A stretch of DNA of 64,000 nucleotides from Puccinellia tenuiflora (lineage: Eukaryota > Streptophyta > Magnoliopsida > Poales > Poaceae). The stretch lies in contig QRDG01000060.1 of assembly GCA_012064385.1 (NCBI GenBank), positions 1,596,814 to 1,660,813 of the forward strand, written 5' to 3'. This document shows, one piece after another, positions 43,302-54,337 of this stretch; the first letter of the stretch is position 1, and every line of letters starts with the position of its first letter. Position numbers and translations under genes: made by a program. The notes beneath the pieces are model-generated. The model was not told the DNA's origin, did not search any database, and worked only from the letters and a program-made list of their open reading frames with translations.

Positions 43302-45958
43302 TTTAAGAAGATCCAGCTCTCATGTCAGAACACGCTCATGCAGCTTCTGCATATCCCCACTCATGAGTTGGAGCACATCAGGCGGTACCATCGGTCGACC
43401 CGCAATATGCATTTCCCACGCAACATCTTTGCTCGGTCCTGGCCCGTCCTTAAACCGGATCGGCCGCGGAGCCGCCGGCTGGCTGCTAGAGGCATTGGCA
43501 CCCTGCTGCGGCTTTGGAGGCAGCGACGGCTGGCTGGCGGATGCATAGTCGCTCTTCCTAGTTCTTTTCCGCCCCTTCTTAGCCTTTGGAGGGATGCCTC
43601 CTCCGGCCGCTAGCGCTGCACGACAGGTCCCAAGTAATGTGTTGGGGCTTAGGATAGCTTGTGTTGCTTCTTTCTGCGTGAAGTCGTCGGCTGGAGGCGT
43701 CTCTTGAGAATCGAACAGACGGTTCGTGCACGTGGCTTTATCTGTTTGACCAGCGGGCTCGTGCGTGTGCGGAGCAGTCGGTGGTTCATCAAGAGGAGCC
43801 ATGAATCCTCCGTCTTCACAGCGGTCATCATCGATATAGCAGTCATCGAAGATGTCATCTTCCCGTGTCACAGGCTCTTTCAGTTGTGGTGGTGCTGGTG
43901 CGCTGGCCTTGACAGGGTTTTGCCCCAACCCGACTTCCGGTGTTGTGTGTGGAGAGTCCGGGCTAATACAGATCTAGGTTTTCGGCCACATCATGGGCCA
44001 GGGGATGCATTCACGGAGGAGCAGGTGGTCCTCGGCTCCCACGGGTTGAACAGGAGGATCCACCTCATTGCAGCCCGTGAACACCCTAATCAGTGAGACC
44101 TTGAAGAAGCCATCTGGTATTGGCCTGTTGTGGTGCATGCGATTTTTGGGCGCAACGATGGTAGCCCTAGCAACATCCTTCAACTCTCCATTCACATGGT
44201 GTAGGAGAGTGCATCTAGTGTCGCCCTGCGAAGAACATGCATGTAGGGCGTTAGAGATGCAAGGCAAAGGCAAAATGGATGAAGTAATATGCGTTGAGCC
44301 TAGGACGCTTAGATACCGTGAGGGCGTCGAGCTCGGCAATTGTCGAGACACCGCCGACGTCTTGCGACACGGAGTCAGAGTGGGCGCCGCTTGGGGGGTT
44401 GCCGGCCGGCGAATTCTCCGGAAGAGGCGACGGCGTGGTGTGGACCGGCAGATTATCCCGAACAGGTGAGGTGACGGCGCGGTGTTGGCGGACGAAGCCG
44501 CCGACGCGGTGTTGGCCGTGTTGCCTCCAAAGTTGGGCACTGGACACGGCCCTTGTCGACCTCCGTCGATCCAATCCGTTACCGAGGTCACGACAGAAGG
44601 AAGGAAACGACGAGCGCCTTGGCCACTAGTTCGTTGACTATATCCTCCTGCTTACGCTTCTTCCTCTCCTTCCGCGTCTCCTTGTCCTCGGCATAATAGT
44701 CCCACCATAGGACCTTGCCTTTGCCGACAACACGGCCACCTGACGGTGGCTTGTCCAGATCCCGCCCCTTGAGCTTGTTCAACGCCGCGTTGAATGGAGT
44801 GTCCCACACGGGCTTCGTCGATCCCTGGGAGGAGCTCTCATCCGCGGCTCTAGAACTTTCTATATCCTCCAGAGCCTTTTGGAACTTCACGACAGCAGGA
44901 TCCGTCTTAAGTTCCTTGGTAACCGGGTCCTCCGTGAACCGAGCCCTGACAAAATTTCTAGTCTGCTTGTCTTTAAATTTGTCGAAGGGGTTAAAGATGC
45001 CCTTAGCTGCCCACTCAGCATCCTGCTTCTCCCATTTGGGCTCAGCCGCGAAGTAACCACCACTTCCGAGATGGTGGTGTCCTACATTCTTCGAGTTCAT
45101 CCACCTCCCCCATTCACTCATTTTCTTGGATGTAGGTAGTCCGAGCCTGCCCTGGAAAATCCTAAGGTCTTCTTCATTGACCCGCTCCTTGNTTCTTCGA
45201 GTTCATCTACCTCCCCCATTCACTCATTTTCTTGGATGCAGGTAGTCCGAGCCTGCCCTGGAAAATCCTAAGGTCTTCTTCGTTGACCCGCTCCTTGTTC
45301 CAGATCTCCTCGGGACTTTATCGTCTTCGATCATTTTTTTTGACCCTAGATCTCCAACTGGACAAGGCCGTGCTCATCTTCGTGAGGGCAAAGTTGTTGA
45401 CGGCATTGAGTTTTTTTCAAATCATGATTACCGTCTTCATCGGCCCTGTAGGCCGGCGGGAACTCATACGTTCATGCAGCCTCTTGATGAGGCGGAGGCG
45501 CACACCCTCTTTATAGCATCCCTTATGTTATCCTCATAGACAGGGACGACCTCTCGAAGGATGCATGCCACTTGGAGGCCATACCCTGCGGCGACCCATG
45601 TAGGCTCTAGAGGCGCCCCACCGTCGGACACTTGGGTGATCGCTTGCCTCAAGGCCCGGACCTTGTTCTTACTCCTCTCCTTCCTAGCCTTTTTGGCTTG
45701 GCTACCATCTGTGCGTTCTCCGCCATCAGTGGTCGCGCCGCCATCCCCGACGCCACTAGTAGTGGTATCGTTGCCATCCCGGCGCCAGTATTATTGGCGC
45801 CCCTCGTCGCCATCCCCGGCGCCACTATTATTGGCGCCCTCGGCAACATCCCTGGTCGGCTCATCGTAGAAGCTCCAGAAGTCCGCGTTCTTCTCTCTGG
45901 CTAGGTCTTCCACGCTTAATTGTCGAGAAGAAGCTCCAGCCTCATCGTTGTTAGCCAT
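43302..45958 (-). pseudogene. CACTA second gene, N-terminal and Transposase_24-like part
   Basis: The chosen start is ATG at 45958 (MANNDEAGASSRQLSVEDLA), just after a likely 3' splice site (CACACGCAG). A GANNTGAG-type repeat follows. The segment 45121-44588 reads KMSEWGRWMNSKNVG, KQDAEWAAKGIFNPFDKF and KFQKALEDIESSRAADES, with a basic C-terminus, resembling the plant Transposase_24 (Ptta/En/Spm) family. 43928-43320 encodes a Pro/Ser-rich linker. Several changes of frame are needed and an N at 45192 sits within a duplicated part. The product would be the TNPA/TNPD-like partner of the transposase. Confidence 0.6.
45087..45297. repeat. 105 bp duplication flanking an undetermined base
   Basis: 45087-45191 and 45193-45297 are the same length and differ at three positions; N is at 45192. 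This is best read as an assembly join of overlapping ends. Confidence 0.85.
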
Positions 45959-46020
45959 GTGTTCTGCGTGTGACAGCAAAATGGAACATGTTAGTTAAAA
46001 GAAACAAAAAAAAATACATA

Positions 46021-46218
46021 TGCCGATGTTTTATCGAAATGTCGAATCATTTCCATTCCGGCAAATTTCCGGCGGCACTCCTATTGCCAAAAATTAGCAA
46101 AGGTCATGCAGAATTTTTCACGGAAAAATTCGGCATGACCTTTGCTAATTTTTGGCCATAGGAGTGCTGGAAATTTGCCGAAACGGAAATGAATTGACAT
46201 TTCGGCAAACATCGGCAC
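46021..46218. repeat. 198 bp near-palindrome upstream of the CACTA second gene
   Basis: Arms 46021-46119 and 46123-46218 pair over most of their length around a 3-base loop. The right arm recurs at 51374-51472 upstream of the transposase gene. Confidence 0.85.
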
Positions 46219-46250
46219 TCATCTAAAATCCCTACAAAGTTCACAACAAA

Positions 46251-46450
46251 ACCGGCACACAACTCCGGCAAGATACAAACATATTCATCAGACATATAAC
46301 CGGCACACAACTCCGGCAAGAATACAAACATTCATCACAGACGAACCGGCACACAACTCCGGCAATATACAAACATCATCACACATATAACCGGCACACA
46401 ACTCCGGCAGTATAACATTGAAGAAAAATAAACCGGCACACAACTCCGGA
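46251..46450. repeat. Five tandem repeats of about 45 bp
   Basis: ACCGGCACACAACTCCGG occurs at 46251, 46299, 46345, 46390 and 46432 (42-48 bases apart), followed by AT-rich spacers. Each unit contains CCGG...CCGG. 46451-47050 beyond it is AT-rich noncoding DNA. Confidence 0.85.
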
Positions 46451-47051
46451 TTCCATCACATGCATCCTACCTTGCTTCAACTTAACCAGCAGCAAGCAAC
46501 TGTAGAGGAGCAAGCAACACCACCACCACAACCTGCAAGCAACATCAAAAACACAATTAGAGGAGCAACCTGGCAGCAGCAGTTTTCAAATTTTTGGTGA
46601 ACCAAACAAGCTCTGAAATTCTGAAATTTTTACAAGAGCAATGTATAACTATTGTTGACCTACTGTAAAAATTTCAGCTTAATCAGAGTTGATTTGAGTT
46701 GTTTCAAAAATTGTTAGAGCATTTCAGCCAGAATTTTGCCAAAAATTCAAATTTCATTTTCCATTTCAGTTTTTCCTAAACTCCAATCATTACCCTAACC
46801 CTAACCCTAACAGCAAGCAGAAGCAATAACACTAACCCTAATTTCATTTTGCATTCATTTTTAATTTTGCATTTCATTTTGCTACACTAACACTACTATC
46901 CATATATGACATGTATGACCAGGAACATCAATATGAACATCAATATATATGGCAGAGGAACATCAATATGAAAAAATTAAAAAATGTGGCAGATCATCAG
47001 ATCATATGTGGTCTAAATCTACCGATTGTTGCAATCAACTAGTGGGAAACC

Positions 47052-47445
47052 CTAGCTAAATCGACTATAATTAGGAGGAGGAGGAGGAGGAGGGACCGGG
47101 TCACCTTTGATCAGGCGAGGAGCAGCGGCCACGGCCAGGAGGGGGAGACGGCGACGGGGCGGGGGCGGTGCTCGGGGTGGCGCACGGCCTGGAGGAGGCG
47201 CGGGCAGGGGCTCCGGGCCGGCGCGCTCGTGCTCGTGGGAGGTGGAGGGGGCGACGGCGACGGGGCGGCGGCGGTGCTCCATGGAGGCGAGGGGGAGACG
47301 GCGACGGGGCGGCGGCGGTGCTCCGTGGAGGCGAGGGGGCGACGGCGACGGTGAGAGACGGCGCTCGAGCGGTGGAGGGAGAGGAGGATGTGGGAGGGAG
47401 TTGGGGAACGGTTCGGCGGCGCGCGAATTTAGATCGATCTAGGTT
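47052..47445 (-). promoter_or_regulatory. GC-rich leader-like zone between the two CACTA genes
   Basis: This GC-rich stretch holds about 50 bp tandem repeats (GGCGACGGGGCGGCGGCGG) and stands out from the AT-rich surroundings. It is upstream of the second gene in its direction of transcription and has a possible splice donor (AAAG|GTGACC, near 47104). It could be the first noncoding exon. The ORFs over it are compositional. Confidence 0.35.
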
Positions 47446-47447
47446 AA

Positions 47448-47575
47448 CTTACCCGTGGCGCACGCCACTCCCATGCGGGACGGGTACGTATAATAGCCGT
47501 GGCGCAGGGTCACTATCCTGCGCTACGGGTAAGTTACCCATGGCGCAGGGTAAGACCCCTGCGCCACGGATAAGG
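47448..47575. repeat. Internal cluster of CACTA subterminal repeats
   Basis: Six CCGTGGCGCA-like units or complements, the same motif as at both termini, lie in the middle of the element just upstream of the GC-rich zone. Confidence 0.8.
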
Positions 47576-48023
47576 AGTTTTTTTATATTTTCTTTTTGCA
47601 TTTAATTTTTCATTTGCTTTTTCCTTTTTCCTTTTGTGCATTTCATTTAAGACATTCATATAATATTTAATGTGATATAGTATTCCAATTTATGATTTTA
47701 AAAAATTTAATATTAAGGTAGGATTACACATATCATGCATATTCCTATTAATTTTAAGACACACATATGCATATGCATATCAAATATATTAAAAATACTT
47801 AATATTTGGATTACAAATTCTAGGATACTTAATTTATAATATTAATTCCTAGGGTTACAAAATCAAGTGTCGTATTTCCACACCGTCTAGCTAGCGTTCA
47901 CAATCTTCTTTCCCTTCTTGGTGGCGGTTGAATAATTTAGACCCGGAACATGTCGACTTCTTCTTGCGAACGGAAGACCACCTGACTTGGGTAGTGTTGT
48001 CCTACTTCTTCTTGTGGTGTATG

Positions 48024-51000
48024 TTATTTCTTTGTCGTCGTCGTCATCTTCCATTTTTTGGGTCTCCTACTGGTCAAAATCTTGCTCGTTGGCGACTCCA
48101 TCCATTCCGATGATGCTCCTTTTCCTCTTCTCACGACAACACGGCTAGGCATTGTCGGGTCGGTGATGAAGAAGCATTGGTCCACTTGGCTAGCCAGTAC
48201 CCATGGTTCAGTTTTCGCGATGACGCTCGCGGGTAGCAGCAGACTTGGAGGCTTCGGGTATAGACATGGTGGTGAAATATCCGTCTTCTTTTTTGGACTG
48301 ACGCTCTTAGCCCATCTGACACGGAACATCGGCACCTTGTCTCCAGAGTAGTCCAGCTCCCAGATCTCCTCGATCCTTCCATAGTACCTTTCTTTGACGT
48401 CACCGGTGAAGGATTCCATCGTTATCCCTGAGTTCTGATATTCGCTATTCCTGTCTTTTTTCCTCCGTGTAGAACATGTAACCGTTGATATCGTATGCCT
48501 GATATGTCAGCAGGTTGGGCGCGGGGCCCTGTGACAAGAGGAATATGAGTTTTCCTTCTGCAGAATTCATTGACGGAGGATTATCTAGAAGGTGGCGTTT
48601 GAAACCAACGCGTGAAGGTGGCGTTGTGCTCTTTGATTATTTCGACGTCCGTTCGATGCTGACCACGTTCACTGTACTTCTTCTCAATAAAGTTTTGTGC
48701 TTTTCCAACCAAGGATCGACCACTTGTATGTGTTTTAGCGCTACAAAGTTTGCACTGTCAAAGTCGGCGCGTCGGCCAGAGTCATCCACTTGTAGTTCCC
48801 TCCTACCTGTTTTGTGACCTGCTCCATCGAGCTTGCCAATGTGCTTATTTTCGGGCAGACCAACAGGGTTCTCGACATCTAGAAAATTCGTGCAGAAAGA
48901 GATGCACTCTTCGGTGAGATAGCCCTGGACGATGCTTCCATCTGGAGTGCCCTGTTACGAACGTATCCTTGATGACACCATTCATCCTTTCGAACGGCAT
49001 CATGCTGTGCAGGAACATCGGCCCGAGCTGGATGATATCATCCACGACATGGATCAACAAATGCACCATAACGTCGAAGAATGCGGGAGGGAAGTAAATC
49101 TCGAGCTCATTTAGTATCACAATGATCTCTTCCTGTAACCTTACGGCTTTCTTCATGCTGATCGACTTTCGAGAGATGACGTCGAAAAAGTTGCATAGGT
49201 CCAATAGCGTTTGGCGGACGTTGTGGTCCATTATCCCTCGGAGTGCAACCGGAAGTATTTGCGTCATCAGCACGTGACAGTCATGCGACTTCATCCCGCT
49301 GAACTTTTTTTCGCTGCGTCCATATCTGCTTATCTTCCCGCGTAACAGGAAGGAAATTTCACTCCGAGAAGGCACTTGATAAACTGTTCGATCTCCTTCT
49401 GGCTAGAGTGAAGCACGAAGGAGGGCAGTAATAGTCATTCTGTTTCGCCTTTTTGCCCTTCCGACGACCTTCTGTCTCCTCCTCCTCGGACAGATCATTA
49501 TCATCGTCAGGGCGTCCTCCGTGGAGATCTTTCCTGATGCCCAATGATCTTAGGTCGTTTCTTGCTTTCGGCCCATCTTTGGTCCTCTCCGGCATGTTGA
49601 GAAGGGTGCCAAGCAGACTCTCGCACACGTTCTTCGTGATATGCATGACATCAAGGCTATGAGGCATTTCGAGGATCTTCAATACGGCAAGTCCCAGAAA
49701 ACAGACCTTGTTTTCCATACCTTCAGCAGTGGTGGCGGAGCCTTTTGCTTCTTCCCCGGCGGAGGGCACTCATCCCAGCTTGTCAACAGCATGTCGATTT
49801 CTTCGCCGCTCCTCTTACGTGGGGCTCTTCGGATCTCAACGGTACCATCGAACAGCTCTTTTGCGGTTTCTCCACGGGTCCTCCCTGCGAAGCCACCTTC
49901 GATGTCCCGTGAACACTGTTTTTGAAGACCCGGGATCTTTCTCTAGCTGCATATATGTTGTATCGTCCATGCACCTAACGCATGCACAGTGTCCGTGTGC
50001 CACCTGGCCTGCGATATATCCGTAACCGAGATAGTCTTGCACCGTCGTGATCAACGCGGCTCTCATAGGGAAGTAATCTTCCGCGACGGCGTCCCATGTG
50101 CTGACCCCTACATTCCATATCTTCTGTAGCTCATCTCTCAAGAGCCGCAGATACAGATTGATGTCGTTTCCTGGTTGTTTCGGCCCTTGGATTAGCATGC
50201 TCATCTGAATGTACTTCCTCTTCATGCACAACCATGGGGGTAGGTTGTATATCCATACAAACACGGGCCACGTGCTATGTGTGCTGCTCTGGTTGCCAAA
50301 CGGATTGAGCCATCGGTGCTCACGCCCAACCTGACGTTTCTTGGATCGTTCCCAAAAGTTGGGTATTCAAAGTCTAACACTTCCCACTGCTTAGCATCTG
50401 AAGGGTGTCTCAGCATCGTATCCGTCTCTTCGTTTTCCGGCTTATTCCTTTCCGCGTGCCAGCGCATTAACTTTGCTTCCTTAGGATCTGTGAAAAGACG
50501 CTGCAGACGAGGAATGATCGGAAGGTACCATACCACTTTCCGAGGAGCTTTCTTTTTCCTTTTCTTGTATCGAGCAGCGCCGCACACCGGACATGCAGTT
50601 GTCTCCGCGTCATTTTCCGGATAAATGAAGCAATCATTGATGCAAACGTGGTATTTGATGTGCGGTAAATCAAAAGGGCACACGATTTTTTTGGCCTCTT
50701 CGATACTACTAGGACACGTGTTCCCCTCAGGAAGACGATCGTGCCAAAATTTCAAGTTCTCGTCGAAGCTTGCGTCTGTCCATTTGTGTTTTGCCTTCAT
50801 CTGCAGAGCCATGAGCGTTACTTTCAAGTGGGTATCCTCGGGCCCACATCCCGCATACAACGGAGCATTCGAGTCTATGTCCAGCTGCGCCAGCTTAGCC
50901 TCTCTAGCAGCGTTACTCGACTTTCTGAGAAGCAATTCTTGAACATGAGGGTCCCGCACGACTGAAGTTAGCAGCGTCGGCGTGCCCGCGTCTTCTCCAC

Positions 51001-51315
51001 CATTTACGTCGGCTTCTTCTTCATCATGCCCGACATATTCTTCGTCATCATAATCGGGAGGCGCCTCTTCATCTTCCTGATCATTTCCCGCCGCGCCCCC
51101 ATTGATGTCATCATCATCATCCTCGTAAGTGAAGTCATCCATAAAACCTTTCCTGAGCAGATGCTCCTGCAATGTGCCGGAAAAGGGATCGAGCACGGTG
51201 CCGAGTTTGCATGTTCGACACGGACACTTTATCCCGGTGTCGTTGTTTTTAACCATCACGGTCGTCGCATATTTCAAATATCTAGCAACAATACTTTCGC
51301 TCATCATGATGACCA
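48024..51315 (-). pseudogene. CACTA TNP2-type transposase
   Basis: The likely start is ATG at 51315 (MVIMMSESIVARYLKY), after a possible 3' splice site. A transposase-associated domain comes first: NDTGIKCPCRTCKLG and HLLRKGFMDDFTYE. An acidic linker leads to the TNP2 (Transposase_21) region: KHKWTDASFDENLKFW, CINDCFIYPE, STDGS and, after a one-base shift near 50311, WIYNLPPWLCMKRKYIQM. The segment with DVMHITKNVCESLLGTLLN follows. Downstream are DUF4218-like (GMKSHDCHVLMTQILPVALR) and DUF4216-like (YYGRIEEIWELDY) domains. At least four frame changes are needed. It would cut and join the element ends. Confidence 0.85.
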
Positions 51316-51373
51316 TTGTCGCCCCCGCTCTACATATAGAACAAAGGATTATATTAGAAACAAAATATTTCAC

Positions 51374-51472
51374 AGAAAAATTTGGCATGACCTTTGCTAA
51401 TTTTTGGCCTTAGGAGTGCCGGAAAATTCGCCGAAATGGAAATGAATCTACATTTCGGCGAAAACATCGGCA
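51374..51472. repeat. Single copy of the upstream arm at the transposase gene
   Basis: GGCATGACCTTTGCTAATTT and the following sequence match 46132-46218 with scattered changes. It ends 59 bases before ATG 51315; the 46021-46218 palindrome ends 63 bases before ATG 45958. Confidence 0.8.
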
Positions 51473-51914
51473 ACTAATCATTTCTACACATATGCAAACA
51501 CACGCAACCACACACACATCCTCATCCATCACAATGCAACCAATTCATCCATCACACACATGCATACAACAACCACAAACATATCACAACCCTTCTCATC
51601 CATCACATAGAACCACACACATCAAAGCCTCCTTCTATATCACATACACTCACCTTCCAACAAATTGACGTCGAAAGAGAGAGCGCCCGGAGGAGATCGA
51701 AGAACGAGCACGCGAGGCGTGGGAAGATGTTTCCTCACATATACATGAAGAAAATAAGTAGATTTATGTGGCAAAATATGTGAAGAGAGAGAAGAAAATG
51801 AGGTGGGGAGAGGAAGGGGGCGTGCAGATCTGGATGAGAGGTGGGGAGGAGGAAGAGGAGGAGAGGAAAGTAGAAAAGGGGTGGTGGTGGTGGCAGCCAA
51901 AAAGCAAAAGTGCA

Positions 51915-52395
51915 CCAGGCTTAGCCGTGGCGCACGAAAGGATGCTGCGCCACCAATATATCCTAGCCGTGGCGCACTATAATTACCTGCGCCATGGATA
52001 GGTGGGGTAAAATTCGCGCCAGAAATGGTGCAGATGGGACCACACTTACCCGTGGCGCACGATGGCACAGTGCGCACGGCTAAGTGGGGTAAAATTGGCG
52101 CCAAAAATGTCCACCGGGTCCCACACTTAGCCGTGGCGCAGGGCATTACCATGCGCCACGGCTACGAGACTACCCGTGGCGCACATGTTTCTACCGCGCC
52201 ACGCCTAAGTGCGCACAGGCCGGCCGTCCAGGGCCCAACTTAGCAGTGGCGCACATCTTAGAGGCCTGCGCCACGGCTAAGTTAGTGTCCGTGGCGCAGG
52301 ACCAAGAGGTGCGCCACGCATATTTAGCCATGGCGCACCATTCGGACAGTGCGCCATGGCCACGTGGCTTACCTATAAGCCTTTTCCTAGTAGTG
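51915..52395. repeat. Right CACTA terminus with subterminal repeats
   Basis: More than ten CCGTGGCGCA units in both orientations lead to CCTTTTCCTAGTAGTG at 52380-52395. 51473-51914 is AT-rich noncoding DNA. Confidence 0.85.
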
Positions 52396-54337
52396 ATTTC
52401 AAGGGCCCTGAGGGCTGCCTGCTCCTCATCCTTTAGCCGGGAGGCTTGATCATTCAGTTCTACGGCCTCAATATAGGCCTCGTTGAAAGACTTATTGTCA
52501 GATATCCGGAGCCGGCTGTAGTCAGTTGAGGACTTTGTCGGCTCGGTGTTCAGCTGAGAAGTGGGAGCCGCCTTTTCTTGACTTGGAGGCACTTGAATTT
52601 TAGTGGTTGGAGTTCCACCCCCAGAGGAGGATGGGATCACCAAAGGAGTCCCCAACTGAGTCCTTGGAGCGGACTCGGGAACAGGGGGAGTCCCAGTAGT
52701 TGTTGCACCTGCAGATGCAGGAGTCGTAGGAGCGGTCTTTGTACTCGTCGTCTGAGAAGTCGACGGCGGTACAGCTCCACGGCTGGAAGTCACGTCAGCC
52801 ATGCCTGGTAGCTTGGAGACCTTGGCACAAGGCCGGGCTCTGAGACAGGACAGATTAAAAGTCAAGTATTGATTAAAAGGAAATGCAGATGCCATGCTAG
52901 TAAAGATAAAGGAGAAAGTCATACCCAACGTTTGTCTCAAGATCCAAAGAGGCTTGAGAGTCAGAGGAAAATATTGACATTCCCGACTCGTAGGAGTCAG
53001 CTTTCTCAGGAGGAGAAACCGACTTCCTTTTATGTGATGCAGGTAGAGGCGGAGGAGTCTCTGCAGGGCCACTTGAGCGCAGTTTCCTTTTCTTGGCAGC
53101 AAGAACTTGTGCAGCAATTTCTTCAGGCTCACTGGAGGAGCTGCTAGATTTTTGGACTCGCGAGGCGGGTACCTTAGACACAGCAGCCCGAGACCCATTT
53201 TTCGGAACTGGAGGAGTCGGGGAGCGACTCTTGACATCCGATGACTCCTCAGATGGAGTCGGTTGGGCTCCTGCAGGACTCGATTCAGTATGCTCTTCGT
53301 CAGCATACTGTGCTTCAGAGGAGGACTCCTCCTCAACGACATTGACAGTGGGAGCCTCAGGTGAGGACTCCTCATCTTCATTCTCATCGCCAGCGGCAGT
53401 AGCCTCTTTAGAGGACTCCGCGATGGATTCTTCTTCTTCAACAATCTCTGCAGCAGCAGAGGTACTCCCTTTGCCCTTGTCAGTTTCAAGGGCCGACTTC
53501 CAGAAGGAGTCAGTAAGCTGCAAAAAGGAAACAGAAAGTGTGAGTTAGTAAATTGAGACAATAAAAGCAAGTAAGAAGGAAAGACAGTTAAAGCACTTAC
53601 AGCAGGAGCTGGACAGGTGGAGCAAAAAGGCTGGAGCCCGAAGTGGGCCTGGTCCTTCACCATTTTTCCGGTCAACTTCTTGATCAATCGACCAAGTTCA
53701 GGACCGTCAGACAACTTGTCAGTTGTCCTGAGATCATCAGTGACACATCTAGTATAAGAGCAAATTAGCCGAGTCCTAGGACTCAGTGGCTGGATCCTCC
53801 ATGTTGTCCAGCAGCGGACGAGATCCATGTTTTCTAGATTATGAGAAAGAAGAGCCCGAATTCTAAGAATCAGTGACTCGACTTTGGGTCGGGCGGCTTC
53901 AGAGCACCTGGCTTTCATAACAGGAGTCGCTTCTAAGCGATCCTCAGTGAACAAAGGAAGTTTGGGCTCGCCCTCAGGAGATGTATCTTTGCAGTAAAAG
54001 AAAGTTTTTTGCCAGTCTTTTATGCGGTTGGGAAAAACTGGCTTTGGAAATACAGAGTTCAGGCGACGCTGGAGAGCCACAGCGCCGCACTGTAAGAGAG
54101 GGCCTCCAGATGTTTCAGGTTGTGGGTTGCAATAGAACAGCTCAAGCCATAAATCTAGGTCAGGCTTAATCTGGAGGTAATCCTCACAGAGAACGACAAA
54201 GTTGGAAAGGGTAAGGACAGAATTAGGAGCGAGGTCGTGGATGCGCAGCTTATAGAACTCAAGAAGCTGGCGGAAAAACAAGTTACCGGGGGGCGTGAAA
54301 CCGCGGAAGAGATGCTCCGCAAAGATAACAACCTCGC

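Larger units (their letters stand above)
41752..52395 (-). mobile_element. CACTA (En/Spm-type) DNA transposon, 10.6 kb
   Basis: The left end reads CACTACTAGGGAAAAGCC and the right end, reverse-complemented, CACTACTAGGAAAAGGCT. Both ends carry many CCGTGGCGCA subterminal repeats in both orientations. Inside are a TNP2-type transposase gene and a second gene, both on the minus strand, the standard CACTA layout. The 3 bp flanks differ (CAC left, ATT right) and the flanking elements differ as well. An N at 45192 lies inside. Element and both genes are degenerate. Confidence 0.85.

Noticed and set aside
43320..44629. Plus-strand ORFs of 86-153 residues opposite the CACTA second gene
   Set aside because: No domain; they mirror the minus-strand coding sequence.
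46793..46812. Telomere-like CCCTAACCCTAACCCTAA run
   Set aside because: Only three units, and the plant telomere unit has seven bases (CCCTAAA). It lies inside the CACTA element.
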